Below, one piece after another: positions 1 through 12,127 of a stretch of DNA of 64,000 nt. The stretch is from the NCBI RefSeq assembly GCF_000813725.1, contig NZ_JWLD01000002.1:62001-126000 (forward strand), in the 5' to 3' direction. A model generated the notes under the pieces. The model searched no databases and was not told where the DNA came from. It saw nothing but the letters and a program-made list of their open reading frames with translations. Each line of letters opens with the position of its first letter. Position 1 is the stretch's first letter. Source of the stretch: Leisingera sp. ANG-Vp (GTDB taxonomy: Bacteria; Pseudomonadota; Alphaproteobacteria; Rhodobacterales; Rhodobacteraceae). The position numbers and the translations under genes were made by a program.

Positions 1-1001
<1,001 letters not shown>

Positions 1002-1038
1002 GAACCATGCTGGCCGTTTGCAACAAGAGGGCAGGGGC

Positions 1039-2214
1039 ATGACCCCTGCCGCCCGCCTGCAGGCGGCCATCGAAATTCTCGACCATGTTCTGACGGGCGA
1101 ACCGGCGGAAAAGGCCTTAACCTCCTGGGGCCGCAGAAGCCGTTTTGCCGGATCCAAGGACCGTGCCGCGGTGCGCGACCATGTGTTTACCGCATTGCGC
1201 TGCTTGCGGTCTCACGCAGCGCTTGGCGGCGCCCGCAGCGGCCGTGGGCTGATCCTGGGTGCCCTCCGCGAGGCGGGGCAGGATCCCGATGAGGTCTTTA
1301 CCGGCCAGGGACATGCGCCTGCGCCCTTGTCCGGCGCAGAACGCAGCTTGCCTAAGGCGCCCGAGGGGCCGGAAGCACTGGATATCCCGGAGTGGCTGTG
1401 GCCTGAGTTCAGCAGCAGCCTGGGCAGCAATGCCGAAGCGGCCGCGCACGCAATGCGCAAGCGGGCACCTGTGCATCTGCGGGTGAACCGCGCCAAGGTG
1501 TCACTGCGTCAGGCACAGGAGAGCCTGGCTGCGGAGGGTATCGTCACAACTCCTCATCCGGCTGCGGAAACGGCTTTGGAAATCACCGAAGGCGCTCGCA
1601 AGCTGCGCAATGCCAAGGCGTATTTGGAGGGGCTTGTGGAATTGCAGGACGCCGCCAGCCAGGCCGTGGTGGCGCAGCTGCCGTTGAACGACGGCATGAA
1701 AGTTCTGGATTACTGCGCTGGCGGCGGCGGAAAGAGCCTGGCCATGGCAGCCCGGGCAAAAATCCGGCTTTTTGCGCATGACGCCGACCCTAGGCGCATG
1801 AAAGACCTGCCAGGCAGAGCGGCCCGCGCAGGAGCCAGGGTTTCGCTTCTGGAAGGGGCAGAGCTGGAGCGCAGCGGGCCCTATGATCTGGTCCTGTGCG
1901 ACGTGCCTTGTTCCGGATCCGGTTCCTGGCGGCGGGCGCCGGAAGGTAAATGGCGCCTGACCCGGGAAAACCTGCAGGAATTGCACCGTATCCAAGCGGA
2001 GATTTTGCGCAAGGCCGCCCGGCTCGCAACTGAAGGCGGCACTTTGGCCTATGCCACCTGTTCCATGCTTGACGGGGAAAACACCGTGCAGGTTCAGGGC
2101 TTTATACAGGAATACCCTGAGTGGACCCTGGCGGCCGAACAAAGCTGGCAGGTGCAGGACGGAACCGATGGTTTTTATGTTGCCGTGTTGACGCGCGCAA
2201 AAGGCGGTTGTTAG
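1039..2214 (+). CDS. RsmB-family rRNA (cytosine-5) methyltransferase
   Basis: SAM-dependent methyltransferase of the NOL1/NOP2/Sun (RsmB) family, expected to make m5C in 16S rRNA. The 391-residue reading begins at the ATG at 1039, preceded by AAGAGGG. The frame is open further upstream but there it only overlaps guaB. An N-terminal helical NusB-like part (about 1-120) precedes the Rossmann methyltransferase domain with the SAM-binding segment LDYCAGGGGKSLA. Also visible are motif IV LCDVPCSGSGSWRR and motif VI YATCSM, supplying the two conserved Pro-Cys and Thr-Cys cysteines of the m5C mechanism. The exact rRNA position modified cannot be read from sequence. Confidence 0.85.
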   Translation: MTPAARLQAAIEILDHVLTGEPAEKALTSWGRRSRFAGSKDRAAVRDHVFTALRCLRSHAALGGARSGRGLILGALREAGQDPDEVFTGQGHAPAPLSGAERSLPKAPEGPEALDIPEWLWPEFSSSLGSNAEAAAHAMRKRAPVHLRVNRAKVSLRQAQESLAAEGIVTTPHPAAETALEITEGARKLRNAKAYLEGLVELQDAASQAVVAQLPLNDGMKVLDYCAGGGGKSLAMAARAKIRLFAHDADPRRMKDLPGRAARAGARVSLLEGAELERSGPYDLVLCDVPCSGSGSWRRAPEGKWRLTRENLQELHRIQAEILRKAARLATEGGTLAYATCSMLDGENTVQVQGFIQEYPEWTLAAEQSWQVQDGTDGFYVAVLTRAKGGC

Positions 2215-2306
2215 GGTTCACGCTGAAAATCCGTTGTGTTTCTTAACGTGGTTTTAACCAAAATCGCCGCGTTATGGCGGCACTATGCACTATTGATGGA
2301 GCCGCA

Positions 2307-4622
2307 ATGTCCGCTCGCCAAGAATCCTCCGTTCCGGAACTGCGGGTGTACGCGCCTGAACACGCCCGGCTGGCGGCGACGCTGCTATTGGCGCTGATAC
2401 TCCTGGGCGGGCCTTGGCTGCTGCCGCTGCCGGACTGGATCGGCCGCGGTTTCATCATGGTCGGACTGACACTGATCGCGGTGGCAGTGCTGATGGTGAT
2501 CCAAACCCGTGTCCGGCTGAACGCGCGGGCGATGGCAGCCGACCTGCTGACCGGTTTCATCGAAAAAGATGCCACACCAAGTTTTGTCACCGATGACGAC
2601 GGTGTCATCCATGCCTGCAACGGTGCGGCGGTGAAGCGGTTTCAGGATGCCAGCCGCGAAACACTGGCGGGAACCTTGCGGTCGGTGCTGGCAAACCCCT
2701 CGGCCGTACTCTACCGGCTGCAAAGCCGGGCCCGGGTGGATGGGGCTGCGCGTGAGGACATTGTGACCCGCCGCGGCCATGTGCGGCTGGCGGTGCATCA
2801 GATGAACGGCGGCAGTTTTCTTTGGCGGGTAGAGGATATTCAGGACCGTGGCGGCAACGGCCGTGGTGCAGAGACAATGCCGGTGCCGATGATTACAGTG
2901 GGCCGCACCGGTGCGGTCCTGTTCATGAATGAAGCTGCACGCAGCCTGATCGGCGAACGTGTGAAATCAACCGACCGCCTGTTTCCGTCGCTGCCGGTTT
3001 TGCCGGGGCAGGTCAACACCCTCAGCACCAAAAACGGCCCGATCCAGGTGCTGGTCAGCGAAAGGAACAGCGCTCAGGGACGCAGTGAGCTGTTCCTGAT
3101 GGAAGTCGACGAAGCCAGCTTTGACTCAGCCCAGGCCGGGCTTGAGGCGCTGCCAGTGCCGTTCCTGAAAGTTGCGCCCACGGGTGAGATCCTGACCACC
3201 AACAGGATGGCGCTGCGCCTGCTGGGGGTCGATAGCTGCGCAAACCTGAAACTGGGCCAGCTGATGGAGGGTCTTGGCCGCCCCATGTCCGACTGGCTGC
3301 GCGATACAGCGGACGGGCTGGCACCCAACAAATCCGAGTTCCTGCGGCTTTCACGGGCGGACAAGGAAGTCTTTGTTCAAGTGACACTCACCCGGGTGGT
3401 TGAAGAGGGCACTCCGGTTCTGATTGCTGTTCTGAATGACGCAACCGAGTTGAAGACACTGGAAGCGCAGTTCGTGCAAAGCCAGAAGATGCAGGCGATC
3501 GGCCAGCTGGCAGGCGGCGTTGCCCATGATTTCAACAACCTGCTGACTGCCATCTCGGGTCATTGCGACCTGCTGCTGCTGCGCCATGATCAGGGCGATC
3601 AGGACTACGGCGACCTCATTCAGATTCACGAGAATGCCAACCGCGCGGCTTCGCTCGTCAGCCAGTTGCTGGCCTTCTCGCGCAAGCAGACTCTGCAGCC
3701 CGAAATCCTGGATGTGCGCGATACATTGTCGGACCTGACCCACCTGCTGAACCGCCTGGTGGGTGAGAAGGTGACGCTGACGCTCAGCCATGACCCGGTC
3801 ATGAAGTCGATCCGGGCTGACAAACGGCAGCTGGAGCAGGTGCTGATGAACCTGGTGGTGAATGCGCGTGATGCAATGCCTCAGGGGGGCGAGATCCGGG
3901 TAGAAACCGAAGTGATCTCTTTGGACAAGCCACTTGAACGCGACCGCGCGACAGTGCCTGCCGGGGATTGGGTTACGGTCAAGGTCTCCGATGAAGGTGT
4001 CGGGATTTCCCCTGACAAACTGCAGAAAGTGTTCGAGCCTTTCTACACCACCAAGCGTACCGGTGAAGGCACCGGACTTGGCCTGTCGACGGCCTACGGC
4101 ATCATTAAGCAGACCGGCGGTTATATTTTTGTCGACTCGGTCAAGGGCCACGGCACCCAATTCACCTTGTTCTTCCCGGTGTTCAAACAACAGGCAGAGC
4201 AGGTGGCAGCTGAGCCACCCGCAGAAGCAGATGACAAGGCCGCCACCGCCCAGCATGGCGAGGGCGTGGTCTTGCTGGTCGAGGATGAAGCTCCGGTGCG
4301 GGCCTTTGCCTCCCGGGCACTTCGGATGCGCGGCTACACTGTGCTCGAGGCTGAATCTGCCGAAGACGCGTTGCGCACGCTGGAGGACCCGGGGCTCACA
4401 GTTGATGTCTTCGTGACGGATGTGGTGATGCCGGGCATGGACGGCCCCAGCTGGGTCCGCGAAGCTTTGAAAGAGCGGCCCGATACCCGTGTGGTCTTTG
4501 TATCGGGTTATGCCGAAGGCGCCTTTGGAGAGGCGGACCCGGATGTGCCGAACTCGGTGTTCCTGCCGAAACCGTTCTCGCTCAATCAGCTGACTGAAAC
4601 GGTGCACGCGCAGTTGCACTGA
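2307..4622 (+). CDS. cckA: Hybrid histidine kinase CckA
   Basis: Cell-cycle hybrid kinase that, in Alphaproteobacteria, feeds phosphate through ChpT to CtrA; in roseobacters this phosphorelay controls motility, gene transfer agents and division. The 771-residue protein has two N-terminal membrane segments (about 20-65), PAS-like regions (about 90-380) and a HisKA H-box [14 protein letters not shown] with the phospho-His near residue 407. A HATPase domain ([11 protein letters not shown], then [11 protein letters not shown]) and a C-terminal receiver domain ([14 protein letters not shown], acceptor Asp in FVTDVVMPG near residue 703) follow. I chose the ATG at 2307 because GGAG lies 5 bases before it; an upstream in-frame ATG at 2274 has no such site. 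Confidence 0.92.
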   Translation: MSARQESSVPELRVYAPEHARLAATLLLALILLGGPWLLPLPDWIGRGFIMVGLTLIAVAVLMVIQTRVRLNARAMAADLLTGFIEKDATPSFVTDDDGVIHACNGAAVKRFQDASRETLAGTLRSVLANPSAVLYRLQSRARVDGAAREDIVTRRGHVRLAVHQMNGGSFLWRVEDIQDRGGNGRGAETMPVPMITVGRTGAVLFMNEAARSLIGERVKSTDRLFPSLPVLPGQVNTLSTKNGPIQVLVSERNSAQGRSELFLMEVDEASFDSAQAGLEALPVPFLKVAPTGEILTTNRMALRLLGVDSCANLKLGQLMEGLGRPMSDWLRDTADGLAPNKSEFLRLSRADKEVFVQVTLTRVVEEGTPVLIAVLNDATELKTLEAQFVQSQKMQAIGQLAGGVAHDFNNLLTAISGHCDLLLLRHDQGDQDYGDLIQIHENANRAASLVSQLLAFSRKQTLQPEILDVRDTLSDLTHLLNRLVGEKVTLTLSHDPVMKSIRADKRQLEQVLMNLVVNARDAMPQGGEIRVETEVISLDKPLERDRATVPAGDWVTVKVSDEGVGISPDKLQKVFEPFYTTKRTGEGTGLGLSTAYGIIKQTGGYIFVDSVKGHGTQFTLFFPVFKQQAEQVAAEPPAEADDKAATAQHGEGVVLLVEDEAPVRAFASRALRMRGYTVLEAESAEDALRTLEDPGLTVDVFVTDVVMPGMDGPSWVREALKERPDTRVVFVSGYAEGAFGEADPDVPNSVFLPKPFSLNQLTETVHAQLH

Positions 4623-4631
4623 AAAGGAAGC

Positions 4632-4653
4632 GTGCCGCCGGATCCGGCGGCAC
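4632..4653. terminator. Perfect 22-bp palindrome between convergent cckA and sulfotransferase genes
   Basis: An uninterrupted inverted repeat (GTGCCGCCGGA and its complement) lies just after the cckA stop and before the stop of the convergent gene. No strong T-run follows on either strand, so intrinsic termination is likely but not certain. Confidence 0.5.
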
Positions 4654-4660
4654 TTGTAGC

Positions 4661-5260
4661 TCAGCGGGCGGGTATCGATTCATAGAGTTCAAACTCTGCA
4701 GGGCGTTTTCGCCGCAGATGCGATTCTGCCTTGGGGCTCAGCGCCAGATCGGTCTTGGGGCTGACATTTCTGCGCTCCAAAAAGATCTCCTGATCGAGGC
4801 GTTGCTCTAGAAAATTTTTCAGCGCCTCCTGATCCTCGTAACGAAACAGATGACTGACCTTGCAGCCGTTCGGCTGGGCTTCCAGAAACTTCGCCTGGCT
4901 GCCGACATTTGCGAAAGAAGGCGGGCTCCCCTTGCAATAAGCCTGCAGGAATTCATCGAAACTGATGCCTTTGGTTGAATTCGGCCGTCCGTCCAGGCCG
5001 GGCCGTTGCCGGTATCTGTACCAGCTTCCCAGCCAGCTAACCGGTTCCCGCATAACTGCAGCTACTTCCAGTTCGGCGCCGCAAACCTTTTCATACATCG
5101 GCCGGATCCAGCGGTTGTAGCGGTAAACCGGCGCATGTTTCAGTTCCGGCGGGTCCGAAATCACCAGATCCGCGCGGTTTCGCAAGGCGGCTTGAAAGGC
5201 GGTGGTGCCGGTCTTGGGAACGGACAGTAAAGCCAGCCGTTCTTTGAAAAATATCATCAT
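4661..5260 (-). CDS. Small sulfotransferase-family protein
   Basis: 199-residue cytoplasmic protein. Its N terminus carries the PAPS 5'-phosphosulfate-binding loop SVPKTGTTAF (residues about 13-22), and a later VMREPVSWLGSWYRYR segment resembles the 3'-phosphate-binding region of sulfotransferases. A tail with LRRKRPAEFELY fits the same fold. It would transfer sulfate from PAPS to an unknown acceptor, perhaps a carbohydrate. It sits alone between cckA and recA and reads convergently to cckA. No glycan or sulfation genes are next to it, so the substrate cannot be inferred. Confidence 0.75.
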   Translation of the reverse strand: MMIFFKERLALLSVPKTGTTAFQAALRNRADLVISDPPELKHAPVYRYNRWIRPMYEKVCGAELEVAAVMREPVSWLGSWYRYRQRPGLDGRPNSTKGISFDEFLQAYCKGSPPSFANVGSQAKFLEAQPNGCKVSHLFRYEDQEALKNFLEQRLDQEIFLERRNVSPKTDLALSPKAESHLRRKRPAEFELYESIPAR

Positions 5261-5382
5261 TCCGTTAACTGCCCGGTAAAAATTCTTGCCTGGTATTTAC
5301 CATAAACCAATCTTTAACACCCGCCCCCTGAAGTGGATACATCAGATTTTGGGTTGCAATGTTCTCTTTTTGATCTCATAAG

Positions 5383-5397
5383 GAACAAGAGGTGAAC
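5383..5397. promoter_or_regulatory. LexA/SOS box upstream of recA
   Basis: GAAC followed by seven bases and a second GAAC. This is the direct-repeat operator (GTTC-N7-GTTC on the other strand) used by alphaproteobacterial LexA, 57 bases before the recA start. An imperfect second copy, GTTC-N7-GATC, lies at 5361-5375. Confidence 0.8.
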
Positions 5398-5453
5398 AAA
5401 GCAGTGATTGCCGCACGCCCCGGTGTGTGACACATAGAAAGGGACAAGGGACT

Positions 5454-6521
5454 ATGGCGGATCTTTTGACCATGAAAAATAAAGTGAGCGGTGACAAGCA
5501 AAAGGCGCTGGACAGCGCGCTTGCCCAGATTGAGCGGCAGTTCGGCAAGGGCTCGATCATGAAGCTCGGCGATGGCAATGCCATGCAGGAGATCGAGGCG
5601 AGCTCGACCGGTTCTCTGGGCCTGGACATCGCCTTGGGCATCGGCGGTCTGCCGATGGGCCGGATCATCGAGATTTACGGCCCGGAAAGCTCGGGCAAGA
5701 CCACGCTGACACTGCACTGCATTGCGGAACAGCAGAAAAAGGGCGGCGTCTGCGCCTTTGTTGACGCAGAACACGCGCTGGATCCGCAGTATGCGGCCAA
5801 GCTGGGCGTCGATCTGGATGAACTCTTGATCTCGCAGCCCGACACCGGCGAACAGGCTCTGGAGATCACCGATACGCTGGTGCGCTCGGGTGCGGTCAAC
5901 ATGGTCATCGTTGACTCGGTGGCGGCGCTGACACCGAAGTCCGAGCTAGAGGGCGACATGGGCGACAGCAACGTCGGCGTGCAGGCCCGTCTGATGAGCC
6001 AGGCAATGCGCAAGCTGACCGGCTCGATCAGCCGTTCCAAATGCATGGTGATCTTCATCAACCAGATCCGCATGAAGATCGGCGTGATGTTCGGCTCCCC
6101 GGAAACCACAACCGGCGGCAACGCGCTGAAATTCTACTCCTCCGTCCGCCTGGACATCCGCCGCATCGGCGCGATCAAGGACCGGGACGAGGTGGTTGGC
6201 AACTCGACCCGCGTGAAAGTGGTGAAGAACAAGGTTGCACCGCCCTTCAAGCAGGTGGAATTCGACATCATGTATGGCGAAGGCATCTCGAAGATGGGCG
6301 AACTTCTGGACCTCGGCGTTGCCGCAGGTGTCGTCAACAAGTCCGGCGCCTGGTTCTCTTACGGGGATGAGCGGATCGGGCAGGGGCGGGAGAACGCTAA
6401 GGTCTTCCTGCGGGAAAACCCTTCCATCGCCTATGATATCGAGGACAAGATCCGCGCCGCGCACGGGCTGGAGTTCGACCGCCCGGACGCAGGCGATGCG
6501 GACGATATCCTTGAGGCCTAA
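5454..6521 (+). CDS. recA: Recombinase RecA
   Basis: 355-residue ATP-dependent strand-exchange protein and LexA coprotease. Visible are the Walker A loop GPESSGKTT (about residue 65), [11 protein letters not shown] (Walker B), loop L1/L2 region [27 protein letters not shown]-type residues, and the acidic C-terminal tail ending [12 protein letters not shown] chose the ATG at 5454 after GGGACAAGGGACT; an upstream in-frame ATG would add nine residues with no homology. An SOS box lies upstream and an intrinsic terminator downstream, so it is probably monocistronic and DNA-damage inducible. Confidence 0.98.
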   Translation: MADLLTMKNKVSGDKQKALDSALAQIERQFGKGSIMKLGDGNAMQEIEASSTGSLGLDIALGIGGLPMGRIIEIYGPESSGKTTLTLHCIAEQQKKGGVCAFVDAEHALDPQYAAKLGVDLDELLISQPDTGEQALEITDTLVRSGAVNMVIVDSVAALTPKSELEGDMGDSNVGVQARLMSQAMRKLTGSISRSKCMVIFINQIRMKIGVMFGSPETTTGGNALKFYSSVRLDIRRIGAIKDRDEVVGNSTRVKVVKNKVAPPFKQVEFDIMYGEGISKMGELLDLGVAAGVVNKSGAWFSYGDERIGQGRENAKVFLRENPSIAYDIEDKIRAAHGLEFDRPDAGDADDILEA

Positions 6522-6555
6522 GCGCCGGAAAATCTGATCATATCTTAGAAATCCG

Positions 6556-6584
6556 AGGGCGCGGCGCAAGCTGCGCCCTTTTTC
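6556..6584 (+). terminator. Intrinsic terminator of recA
   Basis: GC-rich hairpin AGGGCGC/GCGCCCT with a GCAA-containing loop, followed directly by TTTTTCG, 34 bases after the recA stop. Confidence 0.85.
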
Positions 6585-6677
6585 GTGCGGCCATGCCGTT
6601 TCCCGCAGTGGACAGCACCCCGGCTGAACGGTAAACCTGCCCGGAACGCTTAGAAAAAGCCGCAAGAGATCCCTCAT

Positions 6678-9329
6678 ATGCCGTCGCTCAACGATATCCG
6701 CTCTACCTTCCTGAACTACTTTGAGAAACAGGGCCACCAAGTGGTGGACTCCAGCCCGCTGGTGCCCCGCAACGATCCGACCCTGATGTTCACAAACTCA
6801 GGGATGGTTCAGTTCAAGAACTGTTTCACCGGGGTCGAGACCCGCGACTACAAGCGCGCGACCACCTCGCAGAAATGCGTGCGTGCCGGCGGCAAGCACA
6901 ACGACCTCGACAACGTTGGCTATACTGCGCGCCACCACACGTTCTTTGAGATGCTGGGGAACTTCTCCTTTGGCGACTATTTCAAGCATGAGGCAATCCC
7001 CTTTGCCTGGGAATTGATCACCAAGGAACTCGAAGTTCCGAAGGACCGGCTTTACACCACCGTCTATCACACTGACGACGAAGCCTTTGATATCTGGAAG
7101 AAGATTGGTGTGCCGGAAGACCGGATCATCCGGATCGCAACCTCCGACAACTTCTGGCAGATGGGTGATACCGGCCCCTGCGGTCCCTGCACCGAAATCT
7201 TCTATGATCACGGCGACCACATCTGGGGCGGCCCTCCGGGCTCGCCGGAAGAGGACGGCGACCGCTTCATCGAGATCTGGAACCTCGTCTTCATGCAGAA
7301 CGAGAAGTTCGCGGACGGCTCGATGATCGACCTGGAGATGCAGTCGATCGACACCGGCATGGGGCTGGAGCGGATTGCGGCGCTGCTGCAGGGCACCCAT
7401 GACAACTACGAGACCGATCTGTTCAAGTCGCTGATTGAGGCCTCGGCCGATGTGACCAGCACTGACCCGTTTGGCGACCAGAACGTCCACCACCGGGTGA
7501 TTGCAGATCACCTGCGCTCCTGCTCCTTCCTGATCGCCGAAGGCGTGCTGCCGTCGAACGAGGGCCGAGGCTATGTGCTGCGCCGTATAATGCGCCGCGC
7601 CATGCGCCATGCCTCGCTGCTGGGCGCCAAGGATCCGGTGATGCACAAACTGGTGCCGGCCCTGGTGCAGAAGATGGGCGCGGCCTACCCGGAACTGGGG
7701 CAGGGCCAGGCGCTGATTGAGGAGACTTTTGAGCAGGAAGAAACCCGTTTCCTCAAAACCTTGGATCGCGGTTTGAAACTGCTGGACGACGCCTCCGCCG
7801 ATCTGGGCAAGGGCGATGTGCTGCCGGGTGAGACTGCGTTCAAACTCTATGACACCTATGGTTTCCCGCTCGACCTGACCCAGGACGCGCTGCGTTCCAG
7901 GGAAATCGACGTCGACACCGATGGGTTCGACGCCGCGATGAAGGAGCAGAAGGAAAAGTCGCGCGCTGGCGGCATTGGCCTGGGCGAAGCAGCTGATGTA
8001 AAAGTCTACTTCGACGTTCTGGATGCCGCTGGGTCGACTGAATTCCTTGGTTACGAAACGGAAAAGGCCGAAGGCCAGATCGTGGCCATCGTCAAGGATG
8101 GCGCGCAGGTGCAATCTGCTGCCAAAGGCGAGAGCGTTCAAATCATCCTGAACCAGACGCCCTTCTATGGCGAAAGCGGCGGCCAGGTTGGCGACAGCGG
8201 TGTGCTGACCGTGGAAGGCGGTGCTGCGCGCATCACCGACACCAAGAAGGTTGAGGGGCTGTTCCTGCATATTGCAGAGGTGACCGAGGGCGAAGTTGCC
8301 GTTGGCCTGGGCGCCGCGATGGAAGTGGACCATGAGCGCCGCAGCCAGATCCGCGCCAACCACTCGGCCACCCATCTGCTGCACGAAGCACTGCGCAACG
8401 CTCTGGGGGAACATGTGGCGCAGAAGGGCTCGCTGAACGCGGCAGACCGCCTGCGCTTTGACTTCAGCCACAACAAGGCGATGAGTGCGGATGAACTGAC
8501 AAAGGTCGGTGCGGAAGTGAATGATTTCATTCGCCAGAACACTGCTGTCTCCACCCGGATCATGACCCCGGACGATGCCCGCGAACTGGGCGCCCAGGCG
8601 CTGTTCGGTGAGAAGTACGGCGAAGAGGTCCGCGTGGTTTCCATGGGCCGCGCACCGACCGGCAAGGGCCACGATGGTGAGACCTATTCGATCGAGCTTT
8701 GCGGCGGCACCCATGTCAAGCAGACCGGTGACATCGGTACCTTTGTGATCCTGGGCGACAGCGCGTCGTCGGCAGGTGTGCGCCGGATCGAAGCGCTGAC
8801 CGGTGCAGCCGCCTTTGCCCATCTGGAACGCGAAGCCGGCCGTATGGCGGAGATTGCCACAGCGCTGAAGGCGCAGCCTGCGGAGGTTATGGACCGTCTC
8901 AAGGCGATGATGGACGAGCGCAAGGCGCTGCAAAATGAAATCTCTAACCTCAAGCAGCAGGTGGCCATGGGCGGCGGCTCCGGCGGCGGTGCCGAGGCCA
9001 AGGACGTGAATGGCAAGAAGTTCCTGGCCCAGGCACTGCAAGGTGTGTCAGGCAAGGACCTGCGCGGTCTCATCGATGCCCACAAGCAGAACATTGGCTC
9101 TGGTGTGATCCTGCTGATCGCTGAGGATGATGGCAAAGTAGCTGTGGCCGCGGGCGTGACTGACGATTTGACCGGCGACATCTCGGCCGTGGACATTCTC
9201 AAAGCCGCAGTGCCTGCCGTAGGCGGCAAAGGCGGCGGTGGCCGTCCTGATATGGCTCAGGGTGGCGGCAAGGATTTCTCGGGCGCCGAGGAGGCGATCA
9301 AAGCCGCCGAGGCTGTGCTGGCAGGCTGA
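6678..9329 (+). CDS. alaS: Alanyl-tRNA synthetase
   Basis: 883-residue class II synthetase that charges tRNA-Ala and hydrolyses mischarged Ser- and Gly-tRNA-Ala. The N-terminal catalytic core begins [18 protein letters not shown] and carries the motif 2 region [19 protein letters not shown]. The editing domain has the zinc-binding [11 protein letters not shown] and [11 protein letters not shown] segments. A Gly-rich linker (GGGSGGG) leads to the C-terminal C-Ala/DHHA1 domain (about 760-883), full family length. The ATG at 6678 has a weak AAGAGA upstream. The final [16 protein letters not shown] motif is typical of AlaRS. Confidence 0.98.
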   Translation: MPSLNDIRSTFLNYFEKQGHQVVDSSPLVPRNDPTLMFTNSGMVQFKNCFTGVETRDYKRATTSQKCVRAGGKHNDLDNVGYTARHHTFFEMLGNFSFGDYFKHEAIPFAWELITKELEVPKDRLYTTVYHTDDEAFDIWKKIGVPEDRIIRIATSDNFWQMGDTGPCGPCTEIFYDHGDHIWGGPPGSPEEDGDRFIEIWNLVFMQNEKFADGSMIDLEMQSIDTGMGLERIAALLQGTHDNYETDLFKSLIEASADVTSTDPFGDQNVHHRVIADHLRSCSFLIAEGVLPSNEGRGYVLRRIMRRAMRHASLLGAKDPVMHKLVPALVQKMGAAYPELGQGQALIEETFEQEETRFLKTLDRGLKLLDDASADLGKGDVLPGETAFKLYDTYGFPLDLTQDALRSREIDVDTDGFDAAMKEQKEKSRAGGIGLGEAADVKVYFDVLDAAGSTEFLGYETEKAEGQIVAIVKDGAQVQSAAKGESVQIILNQTPFYGESGGQVGDSGVLTVEGGAARITDTKKVEGLFLHIAEVTEGEVAVGLGAAMEVDHERRSQIRANHSATHLLHEALRNALGEHVAQKGSLNAADRLRFDFSHNKAMSADELTKVGAEVNDFIRQNTAVSTRIMTPDDARELGAQALFGEKYGEEVRVVSMGRAPTGKGHDGETYSIELCGGTHVKQTGDIGTFVILGDSASSAGVRRIEALTGAAAFAHLEREAGRMAEIATALKAQPAEVMDRLKAMMDERKALQNEISNLKQQVAMGGGSGGGAEAKDVNGKKFLAQALQGVSGKDLRGLIDAHKQNIGSGVILLIAEDDGKVAVAAGVTDDLTGDISAVDILKAAVPAVGGKGGGGRPDMAQGGGKDFSGAEEAIKAAEAVLAG

Positions 9330-9352
9330 CCATTTGGTCAAAAAACTCTTGG

Positions 9353-9386
9353 TCTTTCCGGCAAAAGCCTTAGGCTGCCGGAAAGA
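9353..9386 (+). terminator. Hairpin downstream of alaS
   Basis: An 11-bp perfect stem (TCTTTCCGGCA/TGCCGGAAAGA) lies between alaS and the DUF1330 gene. No T-run follows, so it may be a partial terminator or an RNA-stabilising hairpin. Confidence 0.4.
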
Positions 9387-9407
9387 TCATAACCTTGGGA
9401 GGCTCCA

Positions 9408-9695
9408 ATGCCCGCACTCTGGATTGCACATGTGACCGTCACCGACGCTGATGCTTATGGCAAATATGCCGAGCTGGCTGGCCCTGCCATTGCCAAGCAT
9501 GGCGGCACCTTCATTGCCCGCGGAGGGCGGTTTGTGCAACTGGAGGGCAAGGAGCGCCCGCGCAATGTGGTGGCCAAGTTCCCAAGCGTCGAAGCCGCCG
9601 TCGATTGCTATCACAGCCCTGAGTACCAAGAGGCGCTGAGCCACGCGCGCGGTGCGTCCGAGCGTGAGCTGATGGTGGTGGAAACCTCCGAATAA
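9408..9695 (+). CDS. DUF1330 family protein
   Basis: 95-residue protein with the dimeric alpha-beta-barrel pattern of DUF1330: the N-terminal strand LWIAHVTVTDADAYGKYAE, a central GGTFIARGG and the conserved SVEAAVDCYHSPEYQEA segment. The biochemical function of the family is not established. A clear GGGAGG lies before the ATG. The stop overlaps the start of the next gene by one base (TAATG), so the two are translationally coupled. Confidence 0.85.
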   Translation: MPALWIAHVTVTDADAYGKYAELAGPAIAKHGGTFIARGGRFVQLEGKERPRNVVAKFPSVEAAVDCYHSPEYQEALSHARGASERELMVVETSE

Positions 9696-10174
9696 TGGTC
9701 ACCGCCTTTGCGGAAATGCTGAAGCGTCACGCGGCCTCTGGCCGAGTGGCGTGGATTGGTGTGCGCCCGGGCCGGCGTGAAGATGTGCTGTCTCTTGAAG
9801 CAGTTGATGTTTCGATGGCGGGTCTCGACGGAGATCACGGCAAGGAAGGCAAACGCGCGGTTACATTGATTCAATCGGAGCACTTGCCGGTGATTTCTGC
9901 ACTGGCCGGGCTTGATGCCGTACTGCCAGAACAACTGCGAAGAAATTTCGTGGTTTCAGGTATCAACCTGGCTGCGTTGCGCAAAGCCAAACTGCAGATC
10001 GGCAGCGCGGTTTTGCAGATATCCGGCCCTTGTCCGCCCTGTTCGCGGATGGAGGAGGTTCTGGGTCATGGCGGCTATAACGCGATGCGCGGCCATGGCG
10101 GCTGGTACGCTGAGGTGCTGCAGCCCGGCAGGGTGGCTCTGGGCGACAGCGTCACCCATCTGACAGCGGAATGA
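9695..10174 (+). CDS. MOSC-domain protein
   Basis: 159-residue stand-alone MOSC domain (the C-terminal domain of molybdenum cofactor sulfurase). Family signatures are GLDGDHGKEGKRAVTLIQ near residues 43-60, RRNFVVSGINLAAL and the cysteine segment GPCPPCSRMEEVLG, which carries the conserved Cys expected to handle sulfur or bind molybdenum cofactor. Stand-alone MOSC proteins are often detoxification or Mo-cofactor proteins; the substrate here is unknown. It overlaps the DUF1330 stop by one base. Confidence 0.85.
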   Translation: MVTAFAEMLKRHAASGRVAWIGVRPGRREDVLSLEAVDVSMAGLDGDHGKEGKRAVTLIQSEHLPVISALAGLDAVLPEQLRRNFVVSGINLAALRKAKLQIGSAVLQISGPCPPCSRMEEVLGHGGYNAMRGHGGWYAEVLQPGRVALGDSVTHLTAE

Positions 10175-10208
10175 AAAACGGCGGCAGATGTCTCTGCCGC
10201 CGTTTCTA
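10175..10208. terminator. Bidirectional terminator between MOSC gene and typA
   Basis: A long stem (AAACGGCGGCAGA with TCTGCCGCCGTTT) flanked by A on the left and T on the right serves both convergent genes. Confidence 0.85.
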
Positions 10209-10213
10209 TTTCA

Positions 10214-12034
10214 TCAGGCGTTCGCCTTGGACATCCGCTTGCGCTCGTGCGGGTCCAGGTAGCGCTTGCGCAGACGCACGTTGTTCGGAGTCACTTCCAC
10301 CAGCTCGTCGTCGTTGATGTAAGCAATCGCCTCTTCCAGCGACAGGGTCATCGGGGTGGTCAGGCGAACCGCTTCGTCCGAGCCGGAAGCGCGCACGTTG
10401 GTCAGCTTCTTGCCTTTCAGCGGGTTCACTTCCAGGTCGTTGTCGCGGGAGTGCTCGCCGATGATCATGCCGGTGTAGATGTCGGCCTGGGCGCCGATCA
10501 TCATCTTGCCGCGGTCTTCCAGGTTCCACAGGGCGTAAGCCACGGACTGGCCGTTCTCCATGGAGATCAGCACGCCTGCGCGGCGGCCCGGGATGGCGCC
10601 CTTGTGCGGGGCCCAGCCGTGGAACACGCGGTTCAGAACGCCGGTGCCGCGGGTGTCGGTCAGGAACTCGCCGTGATAGCCGATAAGGCCGCGCGAGGGC
10701 ACATGGGCGATGATGCGGGTCTTGCCAGCGCCTGCGGGCTTCATCTCGACCAGCTCGCCTTTGCGGGCGCCGGTCAGCTTTTCGATCACCGCGCCGGAGT
10801 ATTCGTCATCCACGTCGATGGTGGCTTCTTCGATCGGCTCCATCTTCTGGCCGTCTTCTTCGCGCATGATCACCTGCGGGCGCGAGATCGACAGCTCGAA
10901 CCCTTCGCGGCGCATGTTCTCGATCAGAACACCCATTTGCAGTTCGCCGCGGCCGGAGACCTCAAACGCCTCGCCGCCGGGAGTATCGGCGATTTTGATG
11001 GCGACGTTGGATTCGGCTTCTTTCATCAGGCGGTCGCGGATCACGCGGGACTGCACCTTCTTGCCGTCACGGCCGGCCAGCGGGCTGTCGTTGATGCCGA
11101 AGGTCACGGTGATGGTCGGCGGGTCGATCGGCTGGGCATCCAGCGGCTCATCCACGGCCAGCGCACAGATGGTGTCGGCCACGGTGGCCTTGGACATGCC
11201 GGCGATGGAGACGATGTCGCCTGCCTGGGCTTCTTCGATGTCCTGCTGGGCCAGACCGCGGAAGGCCTGGATCTTGGTCACGCGGAACTGCTCGATTTTC
11301 TGGCCGATGCGGGAGATCGCCTGCACGGTGGCGCCAACCTTCAGGGTGCCGGTCTCGACGCGGCCGGTCAGCAGGCGGCCCACAAAGGGGTCGCTGCCGA
11401 GAGTGGTGGCCAGCATGCGGAAGTCGTCGTCCTGTTTCTTCACCTGCTTGGGCTCGGGCACATGGTTGACGATCAGGTTGAACAGCGCACTCAGGTCCTT
11501 GCGGGGGCCGTCCAGCTCATTGTCGGCCCAGCCGTTGCGGCCAGAAGCATACATATGCGGGAAATCCAGCTGATCCTCAGTCGCGTCAAGCGAAGCAAAC
11601 AGGTCAAAGCATTCGTCCAGCGCGCGGTCGGGTTCGGCGTCCGGCTTGTCGACTTTGTTCAGGACAACAATGGGGCGCAGGCCCAGGGCCAGTGCCTTGG
11701 AGGTCACAAACTTAGTCTGCGGCATTGGGCCTTCTGCGGCGTCGACCAGGAGGACCACGCCGTCAACCATCGACAGGATCCGTTCCACTTCGCCGCCAAA
11801 GTCGGCGTGGCCGGGGGTGTCGACGATGTTGATCCGTGTGCCGTTCCACTCGACCGAGGTCGGCTTGGCAAAAATGGTGATGCCGCGCTCGCGCTCCAGA
11901 TCGTTCGAGTCCATGGCGCGTTCTGCCACAGCCTGGTTTTCGCGGAAGGCGCCGGATTGTTTCAGCAGCTCGTCAACCAGGGTTGTTTTGCCGTGGTCAA
12001 CGTGAGCAATGATCGCAATGTTGCGCAAGTCCAT
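10214..12034 (-). CDS. typA: Ribosome-associated GTPase TypA/BipA
   Basis: 606-residue translational GTPase of the TypA/BipA family, involved in ribosome assembly and stress adaptation. GTPase motifs are G1 [10 protein letters not shown]3 DTPGHADF and G4 NKVDKPDA, followed by the EF-Tu domain 2-like region, the EF-G-like domains and the BipA-specific C-terminal domain ([20 protein letters not shown]). I begin at the Met of [16 protein letters not shown] because family members start there; the frame is open 17 codons further upstream. AAGG lies before this start on the minus strand. Confidence 0.96.
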   Translation of the reverse strand: MDLRNIAIIAHVDHGKTTLVDELLKQSGAFRENQAVAERAMDSNDLERERGITIFAKPTSVEWNGTRINIVDTPGHADFGGEVERILSMVDGVVLLVDAAEGPMPQTKFVTSKALALGLRPIVVLNKVDKPDAEPDRALDECFDLFASLDATEDQLDFPHMYASGRNGWADNELDGPRKDLSALFNLIVNHVPEPKQVKKQDDDFRMLATTLGSDPFVGRLLTGRVETGTLKVGATVQAISRIGQKIEQFRVTKIQAFRGLAQQDIEEAQAGDIVSIAGMSKATVADTICALAVDEPLDAQPIDPPTITVTFGINDSPLAGRDGKKVQSRVIRDRLMKEAESNVAIKIADTPGGEAFEVSGRGELQMGVLIENMRREGFELSISRPQVIMREEDGQKMEPIEEATIDVDDEYSGAVIEKLTGARKGELVEMKPAGAGKTRIIAHVPSRGLIGYHGEFLTDTRGTGVLNRVFHGWAPHKGAIPGRRAGVLISMENGQSVAYALWNLEDRGKMMIGAQADIYTGMIIGEHSRDNDLEVNPLKGKKLTNVRASGSDEAVRLTTPMTLSLEEAIAYINDDELVEVTPNNVRLRKRYLDPHERKRMSKANA

Positions 12035-12127
12035 GACGTTCGCCTTTGTAAGGAAGTTGCGCCGCGCATAGCCCGAACCCCGCACAAAGGCCAGAGGAAA
12101 ACCGCCGTGGACCCTCGCAAATGCGGA

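Noticed and set aside
6798-9041. 747-codon open frame on the minus strand opposite alaS
   Set aside because: Antisense shadow; alaS is unmistakable and full-length.
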